The position numbers and the translations under genes were made by a program. From the NCBI GenBank assembly GCA_029378245.1, contig JARKIF010000112.1:45698-109697 (forward strand): a stretch of 64,000 bases of DNA, given 5' to 3'. The stretch comes from Roridomyces roridus (lineage: Eukaryota > Basidiomycota > Agaricomycetes > Agaricales > Mycenaceae). The notes beneath the pieces are model-generated. The model saw only the letters and a list, made by a program, of their open reading frames with translations. It was not told the origin of the DNA and made no database searches. Numbering within the stretch: position 1 is the first letter of the stretch; every line of letters begins with the position of its first letter. Of the stretch, positions 1 through 12,103 are shown piece after piece.

Positions 1-212
1 TCAATCTCAAACAGATCACGCTGTGCTTGGTCAGCACACCTCGCTTCCCTTCTAACCTTTCGTCGCCGTGCATCCAGCCACATATACGCGTAAAAGACCC
101 GCAGTGAGGTTCTTCCGGTCTTCTAGACTTCTTTCGTCCTCCTCGACGCCCGTAAGCCCATCCACAATGCCCGAGACCAGTTCCAGTAACGACACCTCTT
201 CCAGCGACCCAA

Positions 213-1861
213 ATGCATCGCGCACTTCAAATAGACGAGATAGTGGGGATTATATGCGCTCAAACTGCCCGGGCAGGTCCCTCCGATTGGTGGGCTGGAC
301 TTCCCACTCAGCAATATCCGAGTCGCTGCGGTGATCTCGCCCGGCTCGCCAGAACGTGCACGGCTTTCCTGGACCCCGCCTTGGATGCTCTTTGGGGCTT
401 CCAAGGTACCCTCCTTCATATGCTCCGGGCCATGCCCAGCGATCTCTGGGAAATCATCGAGATTCCATGGGAAGAAGACGAAGACGCCGCCAACGACTCG
501 GGTTCGAGGGAGGAGAACATGAGACTGACAATCGTGAGTGGTAGTCGTCTTCATCTTTCTCTGACCCACTAACGTTATATTTCACAGAGTCTGCGTCGCA
601 CTGTGAGGCCTTCTGACTGGGATCGCTTCACGTTCTATGCGCGTCGCGTCAGATCCTTCAAAGATGGGCATGTCCACGACGAGACATCGGTCGTCTATGA
701 CATCCTCACCTCTCAATTCCCCAATGGTACCGTCTTCCCCAGAATTGAGATCCTTGACTGGTTTCCCATCGCCCTCGAACTCTTTCATCACATCCACCTA
801 TTCCTGTCCCATGGAATCACGGGTCTCCATATTAGTCTAGACAACACTGCCGATTCCGCCATTTTCGACCTCCTTACAACGCAGTTCCCAGGTTTGAAAA
901 ATGTCGGCATCGGAGGCACCGTTGCTGAACGACCGTTTTCCCGATTCATCTGCTCTTTGAAAGAGCTTGAAACCCTTGTTGCGCCTAAATTAGATTCCAC
1001 GGCTTTCAACCACATATCTCGCCTTCCACGGCTTCGTTACCTGTGGTTGATGTCCAAAACGCCACCTCATCTTCCTCCACGCCCCAAGGACCTCCCTTGT
1101 TTCCCCGCGCTTGCGGAGTTTAGATGCGAGTCCATCGAGGCTGCGCCGAACCTCCTTGAGCGAACTGGACGATCGTTGGTCGAGTTCAGTCTTCCCGCGC
1201 GGAGCTGGGCTAGCCCTCCTACCAAGCAAATCTTCCAGGAACTTTACGCTGCACTCGCATCGAGCTGCACCCACACGCTGCTCGAGAAGATCCATGTGGA
1301 CAAGCCCTCGCGTGCGCTGCCCATAAACGGCGCTCAACTCGATCTCTATATCCTGTCGGGCGACGACTTGAGGAAGCTTTTCTGCTTCCGCAGTCTCGTT
1401 CATGTGTCGCTCGCACATAGCGTCGCCGTCGACTTGGACGACGTCGTTGCCATCGACATGGCACGTGCGTGGCCCCGCATTGAGGTGCTTTGGTTCCCTT
1501 GCGACACTACATACCGCATCGCATCTCGGATGACGCTTGAGGGCGTCTACGCGTTCGCCGAGCACTGTCCTTTGCTCGAGGACCTTTCCGTGTTATTCGA
1601 TGCCACGACCGTGCCTAAATCAACAGGCACCCTTGGCGGAAAGACGCAGCCTCGAGTCTCCCAGGATAAACTTGCATTCCTCGACGTCGGGTACTCGATG
1701 ATCGGTACCAAGAAAAGGATTGGCGCCGTGTGGCCGACTTTCTGCGTTCAATCTTCCCTGAATTGTACGAGGTCAGGGCCACGAAGCCGGGTTCCTCTGT
1801 GGATCCATACGTGTTGAAAGAGTACAAAGCTTGGATGAAAGTTTCGGATGATTTAGCCTAA
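213..1861 (+). CDS. F-box/LRR-type protein, probable 2-bp frameshift near the C-terminus
   Basis: Two exons, 213-533 and 588 onward, separated by a 54-bp GT-AG intron that keeps the frame. The N-terminus has the layout of the large agaric F-box family: a start on the 'eIVgiIC' helix, then 'LARLARTCTAFLDPALDALW', followed by several hundred leucine-rich residues. The role is inferred: substrate-recruiting subunit of an SCF ubiquitin ligase. The exon-2 frame stops at 1815-1817 after an unrelated tail, but from 1730 another frame reads on to a stop at 1859-1861 with the usual family ending (VADFLRSIFPEL and a charged tail). The sequence GTGTG at 1728-1732 suggests a duplicated TG dinucleotide. 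Restored length is about 530 aa, normal for the family. It could be a young pseudogene or a sequence error. Confidence 0.7.
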
Positions 1862-2539
1862 CGCGCGTTCTCCTATTAGTGCGTATCTTGATCCATGTTT
1901 TCTCTCTCTCTTCACGCTGATACCTTCCACTCAGTACATCCCTGTCTGAGGTCTCGCCCACCAATTTCTTGTCTCACATTGCGCTCGAATCGAGTTGATC
2001 ATCTCAACCAGATATCTTGATATTTTGCCCCTCTGATTTGCTTGTCGTCCGTGCTCCGAATTTTGTATGCATGCATTGTATGGCTTTAACGACTCAATTT
2101 GTGTATTATATATACCCAAGGTGGAGCGCATCCGCTGCGGCGATTCAGCACTTTTTCGGGTCGACGGACCGTGCACGGTGAGTATTGGTGGACATTGATG
2201 ACCACGAGGCTTCCCGGTCCTTTTTTCTCTCACATGCTGCACTCACCGTCTACGCCCATCTCTGAAATCCTGCCATTGATTGAAGGTACGCCAATCGTTC
2301 CAGAGCCCACGCTCAAGCCACTTGGCCGCCATCTAACTCAATTGCCAGGAATGTCAACCCACTCGTGCACGTGCTTATGTCCTACTACATACTTCTCCTG
2401 CCGTACGGCACGTTGATTCTTGAATCTCGACCAACGATGAAATCATGACCATAGTCTCCGACCCGTAAATTACAGTACACACAACACTGTCCATAAATTA
2501 GCTCAGACCTGGCTCGCATCTCCGCTGGTACAATTTCGT

Positions 2540-3631
2540 CTAGATAATCCCATCCCGCTTCGCAGCAGCCTCCATCTCCCCAACGATATCCCAAATTCGC
2601 TTCCGACTCCGCATACTCCGACTTGTGGCACACGCCCTAGCATACGCCGTCCACGGAATAGAATTCACTTCTTTCTTGCCGCCCTCTGTCCACTGTCTCG
2701 TCCACCACTCATGCTCCTCGCTCGAACGATACGCGGATGAGGGCGTTTCGGGGAGGAGGTACTGATGCTCTCGCTCGATTGATTTACGCACGACAGCGTC
2801 GAGATGCGGGAGGATCAGTGAGCGAAGGGATTTGTTGATTTGGAGCAAGGAGAGGAGGGCGGGCAGCGCGAGTTGGGTGCACAGTTCCAAGATGATGTCT
2901 AGTGGGAGATCAGGCAGGGACAAGGAGTCATTGAATCTATCGGAGGGGGTGGTTACTGTAAATTGTCGCAGCGGCGGGAGAGCGAGCGCTTCGGCGACGG
3001 GGAATCTAAGCCGAGTCATGTAAAGTCAGAGAGAAGGGCGAAGAACACACCTGTCGGGTCGCACAAACACCCACATATTTCCCGGGCCCATCCACGCTTC
3101 GTGTATAATTTCCTCCGGTGTTCGATCACTCCTGGTCAGAAATTCAAGCCACCACTCCTCCGCGCCCTTGAGATCGTCATACGCAAACAGCACATCCACA
3201 ACCTTCAACCACTCCACCCACTGCTCCTGTGTGCTAGCCACACAGCCATGGAAGTCGCTGGGATTACCATGTGTGACGACGCGCTCGATTACACTCGGTG
3301 AGAATTCCGGGAACCGATGTCGGAGGATGACAAGGCTGCAGTGCGTGACGACGCCGAATTCAGTTTCCAGAACGTATTGGCGCCTCCAGTCATCTCGGTG
3401 ATGATAGCGCTGATGATCGCTGGGAACGACATCGTGCAGCATCCAGTAGCCGTCCGAGTCAATCTTGAACGCGCCTGGTTCTGTTATGCTCAAATGTAGC
3501 CGGGGTACAGAACGGAAAGAGGAGCACTGACCCCCGGATAGCTCGTCGTTTCCGAGGTAATGGCTGAGAATGACCCTGTCCTGCGAGGCGGAGACGTCTT
3601 GCTGGGTATACAGGAGCCCGTCCAGGATCAT
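2540..3631 (-). CDS. F-box domain protein
   Basis: Minus-strand exons 3631-3532, 3480-3051 and 3005-2540 (introns of 51 and 45 bp, GT-AG) join in frame to 331 codons. The F-box is recognisable at about residues 205-250 (LPDLPLDIILELCTQL followed by a leucine-rich second helix). The C-terminus (IPWTAYARAC and RKRIWDIV) is typical of short agaric F-box proteins. The N-terminal 175 residues, rich in Trp, Asp and His, are not recognised. An F-box in the middle is unusual, so this could instead be an unrelated upstream gene running into a short F-box gene. No in-frame ATG lies just before the F-box, which favours a single gene. Probable role: SCF adaptor. Confidence 0.6.
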
Positions 3632-4633
3632 TTTGCGCGTGTTTCAGGTTCCAAACTTTCCACAAACTGCGCAAAGGTTTGCAAACGGGGGGGCACAGTG
3701 CATCGTGATTCACTATGAAGCTCACCGATGTAGGACGGCCAAAATCCATGGCGCCCGAGATCTGTGTACAGTGTAGGATTAGCGGCGAGTCAAGTAAAGG
3801 TGGGTACCGGGAATCTTACATTGCAGTAAACGTCCCAGATACCCATCCTGGAGATTTGCTGGAGGTCGGTTGAGGACAAGAGAATTGCCACGTCGCATCA
3901 GTGGGCCCAGAATCCCTGATCACCGCTGGAGAGACCGAGACACCGAGAGACCGACGGCGTAATACCAGTGCCCAAGATCAATGATGGGAGCTCCGTCAGC
4001 CTGGGCTCGTCGGATTGGAGACTGAAACCGCGAGTTCGGAGTTGGCGGAGGAAAGAAGGCGCACTGATGCCGATGCGTTGCATGTATTTGGTCTGATGGG
4101 CGCGTGATAATTATTGATATGACTCACACACCTCCCAGCCATCAGTGAGTGACTAGTTTCCACCTTCGCGCCAGGGCAGGCCTTCACTTCGACTTCTCAA
4201 AAACTTTTCAGCCGACCTTTTGCTCCACGAACTCCGAGTTCGTTACCCTGAGCGCCAATGTCCTCTTACCGCTTGCAGTTACAAGGCGCCGGGCTGTCAA
4301 GGGTCTGTGGACAGCCTCGAGTCTAATTTGGCCTCTACAGCTTCGCAAACGTCTCACTGTCTTGGTTCCTCGTGGCTTCCTCCGGATACTCGCCCCCAAG
4401 CTGCCGCTGTCTCGCCTGCGTCGAATGTAGCCCGGTTTCTACGGCTCTCTGGCGGCTACAGAATACTCACTGCGGTCGACCGACTCATCTGCATGATGCC
4501 GTCCTTATTTTGGTATCTCCACAGCTTTTAGCGCTGGGCACCCGCGCACGGCCTCGTGCCTCTACAGCACTTGCTTTCCTCCCACCCTCGCCTTACTGTC
4601 CGCCTACCCACTCTCCTCACATCCTCTACGAGC
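3632..4633. other. Intergenic, no supported gene
   Basis: No reading frame with family resemblance. A segment near 4076-4110 (GTTGCATGTATTTGGTCTG and following) is matched almost exactly at about 17308-17342, so it is part of a dispersed repeat. Confidence 0.5.
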
Positions 4634-5483
4634 ATGCCCCGCCTACTTTCCTCCAGATCAGCCGCAGACACTCTGGCTGCGACGAAAGTCACTCTCCGCG
4701 CCATCCAAACATCCGCAGACGCCTTCCCGCCTCTCAAGTCCGCTGCGTCGGCGGTCCTGATTGTTTTAGAGCTGAGCGAGGTGGGTTTCTGCGTTGTTAT
4801 TCCCACTGCTTCAAGTCCGACTGACGCACACGGACGATCCAGAAAACCAAGTCGAATAGGAAGGGATGTACGCACGTTGCCAGACGCTCAGCCCAACTCG
4901 TGCAAGATATCCATAGACAGACGAAGGATTTTGGGATTGAACTCCCGCCCGAGGTGCAGGAGAGTGTGGTCGAAATTCGACGGTGCGTCAACTACTCACT
5001 CGCTGCCTCTAGACTGATTTGGATAAACAGACTTCTCAAAGAAATTCGGGATTTTCTCCGCACCCTCAGCAACGAGAATCTACTCAGACGATTCGCTCGG
5101 CAAGATGAAAATAGGAAACAAATCGCCGAGTACAGTCGTTTGTTGGACGAGGCGATGGTGCATTTCAGCGTGCGTATCCATTCTCGGTCGTACGCGCCGG
5201 CAATTCAGCCAATCAATATGCAGATAAACCTTGAACTGAGTGTCCACCGACTTCACGTCGAATCGGCTCTCACTGCACGGTCCGAGCATGCTGCTGTACT
5301 CGCCGTCTCGAAGATGAGCGAATCGGAGCGTTTGGTGCGTCGAGCTCCTATTCTCTTGCAAGCGCGCGCTAATGCAGTGCATATGGCAGCAGTTTCTAAA
5401 AGAAATTCGAGGTGTGTTATTTAATGATTTCCTTGCTTCTCGGATCTACACGCACAGGAACGAGGCTGATGCGATATGTTTAG
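4634..5483 (+). CDS. Stand-alone MLKL-like N-terminal four-helix domain protein
   Basis: Exons 4634-4780, 4843-4982, 5031-5169, 5224-5334, 5390-5411 and 5458-5483, all joined in frame by GT-AG introns and giving about 194 aa. The protein is almost all amphipathic helix: 'ADTLAATKVTLRAIQTSADA', then 'FPPLKSAASAVLIVLELSE', a Lys/Arg-rich turn, 'RRSAQLVQDIHRQTKDF', and two further helices ending in 'EAMVHFSINLELSVHRLHVE'. This is the helical bundle found at the N-terminus of many agaric signalling proteins and classed with the MLKL N-terminal domain. There it sits before kinase, NACHT or other effector domains. Here the last exon runs into a stop after a short tail, so no effector domain follows. 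It may be a decoy or adaptor, or the truncated head of a longer gene. The family assignment is from memory of the pattern. Confidence 0.65.
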
Positions 5484-6034
5484 GCGACGTGAACATGGGA
5501 AAATATCTGCTGGGATTTTTTTTTTTAGATCTTTCAACTTTGACGCGGGAGCTTCTTTCTCATCATCTGTTTGATGCCTAACCTCGGCAAGCCGCCTATC
5601 CTTGGCATGTGCTTGGCTGCGTTGCGGTTGAAGTTCCTATAAATGGGTTGATGGCTGTTCTTCCACAGTAGTTTACAGCATTTGTCCAGTGCCAAATATG
5701 TAGAAAATGATCTACTCCTCACATCTGCCCCTTGTTGCACCTCATTTTTTTGAACTACTGGCTCAGTGCAACCGCAACCTCCGGAGCTACACGTCAAACT
5801 GTGAGCGCCATTCACTCGTATGATACACCTCCGGTCGATGATCCAGGCCACCCACGCAACGCGTTGGCGTGCATTGGCTCGAAGAGGTTTCACCATTGAG
5901 TACTGGACTCTTCTGAACTGCGCAGACTATACACACTCCATACAGCTGAGCCATTGCACCGTTATAATGTAATTACATCAGTACACCAACGCACGGCCAC
6001 GAGGGGCCCGTTTTTTTATCACCAATCCTGGGGT

Positions 6035-6094
6035 CCAAACCTAACCTAACTGAACTGAACTGAACCGAACCAAACCTAACCTAACCGTGCCTAA
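6035..6094 (+). repeat. Degenerate pentanucleotide tract (CCTAA/CTGAA-like)
   Basis: About 60 bases of imperfect five-base units (CTAAC, CTGAA, CCGAA, CCAAA). It resembles a decayed microsatellite. The unit is 5 bp, not the 6-bp TTAGGG/CCCTAA telomere repeat of most fungi. Confidence 0.55.
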
Positions 6095-6264
6095 CACGCA
6101 CTGCTTTATCTCAGTTTTCCCACATGATGTGGCTCCATCAAAAGTATTATCTAGTACTCTCCCTTAGTCTACTTGGTTAAGGTACCAGCTCCCAATCAAT
6201 GCCATTTCTTGGCATGTGATGGTTTCCTGGCGGTCTTTAATTTATTTTGGGTTCTAGCCGAGGA

Positions 6265-6282
6265 CCCACATTTAAATGTGGG
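6265..6282. repeat. Perfect 18-bp palindrome
   Basis: CCCACATTTAAATGTGGG is a perfect palindrome, followed about 30 bp later by a near repeat of one arm (CCCACATTTAATTGCGGG). It probably belongs to a decayed palindromic transposon end. Confidence 0.5.
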
Positions 6283-6629
6283 CAGACCTCGGCCGCCCGG
6301 TCAAGGTCCGCCCACATTTAATTGCGGGCCCCTGCCACCGCTGCCCACCTTGAATTGTGGCTGCCGCCATTGGTGATGCTTGACGCGGAGCCCACGCTGT
6401 TGTATCAAGTCCATGAACCACTTTGTGCTGATATTATTGCAACAGGGAACACTGGTCAATCAAAATTCACTGACTGGCGAGCATTGCCGAGCCGCCGGGC
6501 TGGACCCCCGGCCACCTCGGGACCGTTCTGCTTCCCTGTGCTTACCTCACGATCCATTACGTAACCCTGATCCCGCCCGCTTGGACCGCTTGGCGCATCG
6601 TTTCAACGCATTCCTCTCATCCACAAACC

Positions 6630-7230
6630 AGGATTTTGACAGATTGCGCTACCAGTGAGGAGAACAGGTCTGCTTAGGACAGAATTCGAAGCCGCATTTT
6701 TTTTCTCAACGGTTTGCGCGCCCCCGCCGGAGCCGAGTCCTACCGCCTGCGGCGTGGTGTTGCATACATTCTTGTTGTTGAATCAGATTCATACAGCCAA
6801 CACTTAGAAATATCCAAAAATTGGGAGTGCCCCTTCAAAGCAACTTCGGCACATTGTAGAGCACTGTGTTGAGTCTGCGAAGATTCCCCATTCAGTGACT
6901 CCGACCCACAGTATGTTTCGACGATCGTTATATCCACGCGCTCGATGGATCAGAGGGCTCGGTGTACCACGGACCAGCGCCTGTGTGGCTCGAGGATACA
7001 TAAGCCACATACCGTTGGGGTGAGTACGACTCGATCGGTCCCGGTTCCACAGCCTCATGCACAACCAAAGATTTTGGCAACTTGCGCTACCAGCAAATAG
7101 AACAGGCCTGCCGACGCCAGGGGACGGATTTCTCTAAACGGTTGGCACACGGTACGGTGTAAGTCCCACCGGATTCCAAATCCTACCGCCTGCGGCGTGG
7201 TGTTGCGTAGATTCTTGCTGTATCCGTGGC
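6630..7230 (+). repeat. Two diverged direct copies of a ~165-bp repeat (6630-6790 and 7069-7230)
   Basis: Both copies begin with a GATTTTG-GCGCTACCAG block and end with CTACCGCCTGCGGCGTGGTG, with clear similarity between. A different segment lies between them, so this is a spaced direct duplication. Confidence 0.6.
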
Positions 7231-7790
7231 CTTCAAGTCATTCAATCAACGCTGGGAAGCATCCCAATTGTCTTTAACATCCAGTAAACAGCCGGTATGT
7301 GAGTCAATCACTGTTTATATATTTTGAACATTTGTCCCTCCAGAGCTCACAAACCCTGGGATTGCTTAGCACAATACTCTCCGACTTCATCGAGCGGTTG
7401 ATTCTTGAAAGTCCAACGGCATTCACGGAATTTCTCGAACGGCGCTGGGAAAGGCATCTGAATCAAAACTATGTAGTACGCCCCAACAGCTCTATACCTG
7501 GGAATCGGCCGCTTTTGAGTCCGTTCCCGACGCTGCTGCTCACGTTCGGTGAGTGGCATGCACATCAACTCAACATTTACACCAGGTGATGAGGCTACCA
7601 CCTCTTTGGCCAACTTCGGTATCTTGCGGGGCTAATTATTCATACCGCACTCGCGCGCGGTCGTTGCGAGGACCGCAATCAATTATCAGAAACGGACTCC
7701 GAGGCAGTAAAACCAGCACCGACCGAACTCAGCCCAACGGTATGTGGTTTATGTGTTCTCGAGCCACGCAGGCGTCAGGCTGGTTCGTGG
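6960..7790. repeat. Inverted copies of a ~70-bp segment (6965-7040 minus, 7715-7790 plus)
   Basis: Read on opposite strands, both contain CCCAACGGTATGTGG followed by CTCGAGCCAC and a CAGGCG block. Conceptual translations also match (PNGMW and RATQA in both). These are old inverted copies of the same unknown sequence. Confidence 0.6.
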
Positions 7791-9617
7791 CACTCGCAAA
7801 TGCAGACGGTGTTAATTGGAGCGATCCCGGCGTTGACTTCGCCGAACGCGCACCTTGATTCTCTATTTGAACGTTTGGCTCTCTCTGGGACGCGAACAAC
7901 AGTTTATCACACATAAACCTTCGCCTCATGATCAGCATACTCGTCATGTCAAAAAGTAAAGGTCCATGGTGTTATAACTGATGGACCACTGCACGCAGTT
8001 ATAAGTCCTGGCACTGGGGAATACTTTGGAATGTGAAGAGTTCACTCCATAGACTACTCTCATTGAACCAACCTATCAGGGCAGTACTGAGCCCAAAAAG
8101 AAACAACATACCCGGTGGAATGACACCGTTTGATCATTTGTCCAGAAAAATAGCCCGAAACAGTTCTCAAACCTGCAGAGTAACACGTCTGGTGACCCGA
8201 GGAGTAAAATTCAGCTCATTCTGCATGCCATACAACATTCAAATGCTAACTGAAACTCCCCGAAGGTCTCGAGTTGAACCAAAACATTACACTGTTCATT
8301 TTTGTCAAAGTCACCCATTTCGGCTGGAACCTGATGGATTTGGCTGATCCAAAATATGGCTGGGGGCATTTTAAGTAGCCTATACATGTGCCCAGATGAG
8401 TATAAACTGTGGTAGACCTCCATTTCCTGGTCCTGCAGCATTTTGAACATGGAATGTCAATGCAACTTAGAAACTGCCAAGGTCATGGGTCCCGAAGGCC
8501 TTGCTCTGAGTTGTCAAGGCATATCCATGACTCCTGCTCATTTGGGGTAGTGAAGGGACACTCTGGCTACCCTTCAGTCACTACACACTGGGGGACTTGG
8601 TATTGTACTGCGGGATATTCTCGGACTTTACTGAAAACTGGCTGTGAAAATGTTGGGCCCTCCCACAACGGAATATTTATGTGAAACTGGGGTTTTCTGT
8701 ACATGAGCAGCCTAAATGGATGCCAAAGAAGCTAAATATGTCATATCCGGGCCAGCGGGTCCGTGGTTCCATCAAACAACGACTACGGACCTTCACTTTC
8801 TGACATGATGAGTAGTTTAACTATCTACGATTACTACCTCCCCGGATATTATCAAGGCACGTTCGCAAATCATTTCAACAGTGCCGGTGAACGGTATTCA
8901 GTGATACCAAGGGCCAAGGTCTATCATATTTGCTCCAGCTCCTGTGCCACTTCCAGCTGTACATGTGTAGTATTAAACCTAGTGCCCATACTTGTGTCCA
9001 GTCCCTGGTTCCGGACTCGGAAGCACTCCCTGCGAACGAGTGGGCACCTGGACATTCAAACTGTATTTAAAACTCGATTCTACTTGCTACTGCCCACTCT
9101 GCGATCCGGAGACTCTGGCTGCCACAAATCAAACTGACTTTTGCCAGCGTGAATAACAAAATTCCAACTCAGCATCAGAGGTGAATTCCTCTGGATTTGG
9201 CACTCTGAGCAGAAAGTTGGAATCTGGAGTACTGAAGTTCAACTAAAGCGAGACTCAGGTCACAATAATTCAAGTACTAGTGTTCTTCGTCGTTTGAAAG
9301 CTCCAGAGTCCACTGTGGTTGAATCACCGTTGGAGTCAGCACTGTGAAGCAATCAATGGTCTGGCATCGAGGCTTGAGGCCGGCGCTGCGGAGGTGTGAA
9401 TGGCATCGAATAATCGATGTGTCTCCCCTATCTGGCCCAATCTTATCGCCAGATAATCATCTGTTACATAACGCTGCTCTCCTCTCCGGGGTCCTGCTTG
9501 TCATGCATGGCCGTCGGCTAACCCTCGGCAGCGCTCGCTAATCGCGGATATTTGATTGACCGTTCCCTGTTGCAATATGATATAGACCCGGTCGTCTTCA
9601 AATGCGTTGATCATATG

Positions 9618-10709
9618 CTACAGGCCATGGATGAGCGCCTTGAATCGGAAAGCGGAGAGGAGAATGCTTGCATCACTGCCGTTGTCCTGAGGAAATCCCA
9701 CTTCTTTCTGGATGTGCAATGCATATGCGTCCTTGGTGTCCCTACAGTCAGATAACGGAGGGAGAGGAGGAGAATAACGTACCCAATTGCGTACACCGGA
9801 CGGTAACTGAACGACTTCCACAACGTAAAACATACTGCTCTCCATCTCGTGCCGGCATTTCTCATTTGCGTAGGGGCCTCCGTGCTCGCGAAGCTGGTTG
9901 ATGATAGGAAGAAACAGCGCCTCCAAGTTGCCGACATGATGCTGGGAATACTGCCACGAGCCGGCAACCAGTAGTACGTAGGGATGAACACCGCCCGTCT
10001 ACGGGTGACGGCCGTCAATCTTACGGCTTGAGACGGTTACGGGCCGTCAAAAATACGGCCGTCTTTTTCACATTTCAATGGGTCCGACGGGACGGGACGG
10101 CAAAATTGACGGGTACGGGCCGTCAAAAGACGGGTCCCGTACGAATCTCATCAAAGTGCTCACATTTGAACTGTGAAAACTATCTTGCATTGTTGTAGTG
10201 CTCTCTATACATATTGCCAATGTCAATACATCTTATTCTGGTGAGCCACCCAAGAGTTCACCACTGTTGACGATGATTTGATGTACATTTGGGGTCAGAT
10301 GTCCCATCAATCAGCCGATAAGAGGCTGATAGTGCCCTCGGATCCAAAGCACACTGTCAACACCTGCTTGCGCCGGTCTTCCCACCACCGGCTCAACGGA
10401 TTCCGGTCAAAAATACCTCTGATCCGACCATCACGGATGCCAACCCGTAGACGGCCCGTCAATCTGTGAGATTGACGGGACGGACGGCAGTGTTGCCGTC
10501 CCGTACCCGTCCCGTATATTTTTTCGGGGAAGGGCCCGACGGGTACGGGTACCTACCCGTGTACGGACGGCCGTCAAACGGGTTGACACGGGTACGGTGT
10601 GCATCCCTAGTAGTACGTGTCGTGCCACCCTCAGCTCCTCCAGCTGCGCCACCCCACTTCGATCCTCAGAGCGAGCGAAGAGCGACCCCCACAGCCCACT
10701 CCGGTGCAC
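9618..10709 (-). pseudogene. Unnamed gene interrupted in its coding exon by a MITE
   Basis: Minus strand. Before the insertion (10709-10618) the frame reads '...VAQLEELRVARHVLL'. After it (9970-9618) the same frame continues as 'VAGSWQYSQHHVGNLEALFL', then about 90 residues, and ends at a stop at 9618. Removing the element and one copy of its 8-bp target duplication gives one uninterrupted frame. With the element present, the frame enters it and stops after about 60 foreign residues. The family is not identified. The piece is rich in Leu, Gln and Glu with an 'HGGPYANEKC' turn. The 5' end is unclear: in-frame stops occur upstream of 10720, so an upstream exon is probably needed. Confidence 0.6.
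9979..10609. mobile_element. hAT-like MITE with perfect 8-bp TSD
   Basis: Terminal inverted repeats TAGGGATGAACACCG (left) and CGGTGTGCATCCCTA (right) are flanked on both sides by GTAGTACG (9971-9978 and 10610-10617). TIRs beginning TAGNG and an 8-bp duplication are the hallmark of the hAT superfamily. The 631-bp interior has many inverted GACGGGTACGG/CCGTC blocks at both ends and no coding capacity, so it is non-autonomous. Confidence 0.9.
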
Positions 10710-10971
10710 GCAACAAAAAAGGTGATGTGATCATCATCCAGCGAGGACCAGCGTGCGCGTCTCAGTCATCTGGTGGCATGTCGGTCCTCGGAGATTCCAA
10801 TGCGCTGGCAAGCTCGTAGGTGCGTAGGTGCGACATGCGTCGATGCTTGAATGCGAGGGTTTGTCGAAAGCTGGCTCCGGAATGTTGCAAGGTGAGGTTG
10901 TGAATCGCAGAGATTGTGGTGGAATGGAGAAGGTGTGTTTGTTTGTTTCCTGTTTGTGTACTCTATTGCAT

Positions 10972-12103
10972 CAGTAAAACGGCCGGTTTGTCTTTGGCGT
11001 CTTTGGCGTCTTTGCCAAGACCGCCAAAGACAAATTTCCGCCAAAGACATGTGTCTTGGGGATGCCAGGTCCACTTTGCTTTGACAAGACAGATTGTCTT
11101 GTCAAAGACCGATTGCGGCTTATCCAGGACAGCACATCCTTTCAAGAGACACCAATCTTAATTCAAAGAGGTACATTTTAGAGAGACAAACTTCATTCAA
11201 TTTTACCTACAATACACATTATCTAAGTACAGGATGGATGAAGCGTGCAGCGGGGACTTGGATCAGATGAGGGTAAGGAAGTAGAGTAGGGACGAGAGGA
11301 GTTATGCAGGAGAGGAGTGGATGTAAGGAGTGGGCCACGAAGCTTGAAATTTTGGAACTTGAAGCCAAGCTGCCAGTACTAGACTCGGAAGGCTTGCGTC
11401 TTGATGTAATAGGACAATTCATAATGGAGGACGCGGGGGAGTATCGAGAGGGGGGCCAAGAATGGGTGGAGCAGAACATGAGAGGGTAACTTGGGCGACT
11501 CTTGCATGGCTTGCGGCCGCACTTCGCAGCGACAGATGCGTAGCCTCTTGACAGGGCCTTCTTGGAGCAGCTTGACATGGGGCTTCGCTGGTAGGAGAGC
11601 GAGAGGGTGGTGTGGCAGCCGATACTAAGAGCCAGTGGGCACCGCTGAGGATGACGAGGACAGGTCGAGGGCGGGAGGGGAGACTCGGAGGGAAGATGGC
11701 CCGGGGAGGGAGAGAGAGAGAGACGTGGCAGCGTTACGTTGTCGGCTACTGCCTGAGTCATCATTCGGAATCTTTTCGGAATGGTGTCTCCGCTGATGCT
11801 GAATGACTTAACGACAGATCTCCGAGTTCAAGCGCTGTCTTTCAACGATTGGACGTCTTTGACGTCGTGCTCCAACACCATGTCTTTGGCTTGTCCAGGG
11901 AGTGGATGTCTTTTTTCGTGACTTGTAGAAAATTGGGTTGGAACCAAAAGTACAACATTGACCAAGATACTTTGGACCAGAAAGATATCTGTGAAAGATG
12001 GACACATCCAGCTCTAAGACAAAGACGGCGAAAGACGAGTTTCAAAGACGTAAGACGACCTCCACAAGACAAAGACGCCAAAGACAAACCGGCCGTTTTA
12101 CTG
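10972..12103. mobile_element. Terminal-inverted-repeat element, Caaagac-rich
   Basis: The left end CAGTAAAACGGCCGG is the exact inverse of the right end CCGGCCGTTTTACTG, and matching continues inward through TTTGTCTTTGGCG. Both sub-terminal regions are rich in CAAAGAC/GTCTTTG repeats. The middle (about 11160-11800) is unrelated sequence with no gene I recognise. No clear target duplication is visible, so the class is unknown. It may be an old element carrying captured DNA. Confidence 0.7.

Larger units (their letters stand above)
5484..9617. other. Gene-poor, repeat-bearing region
   Basis: Four kilobases with no convincing gene. It holds a degenerate CTAAC/CTGAA pentamer tract, short palindromes and diverged direct and inverted copies of an unknown repeat (listed separately). 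The 7.9-9.6 kb part shows nothing I can name. Confidence 0.55.

Noticed and set aside
6035..6094. Telomere-like repeat
   Set aside because: The unit is 5 bp and degenerate, unlike TTAGGG arrays, and it is internal.
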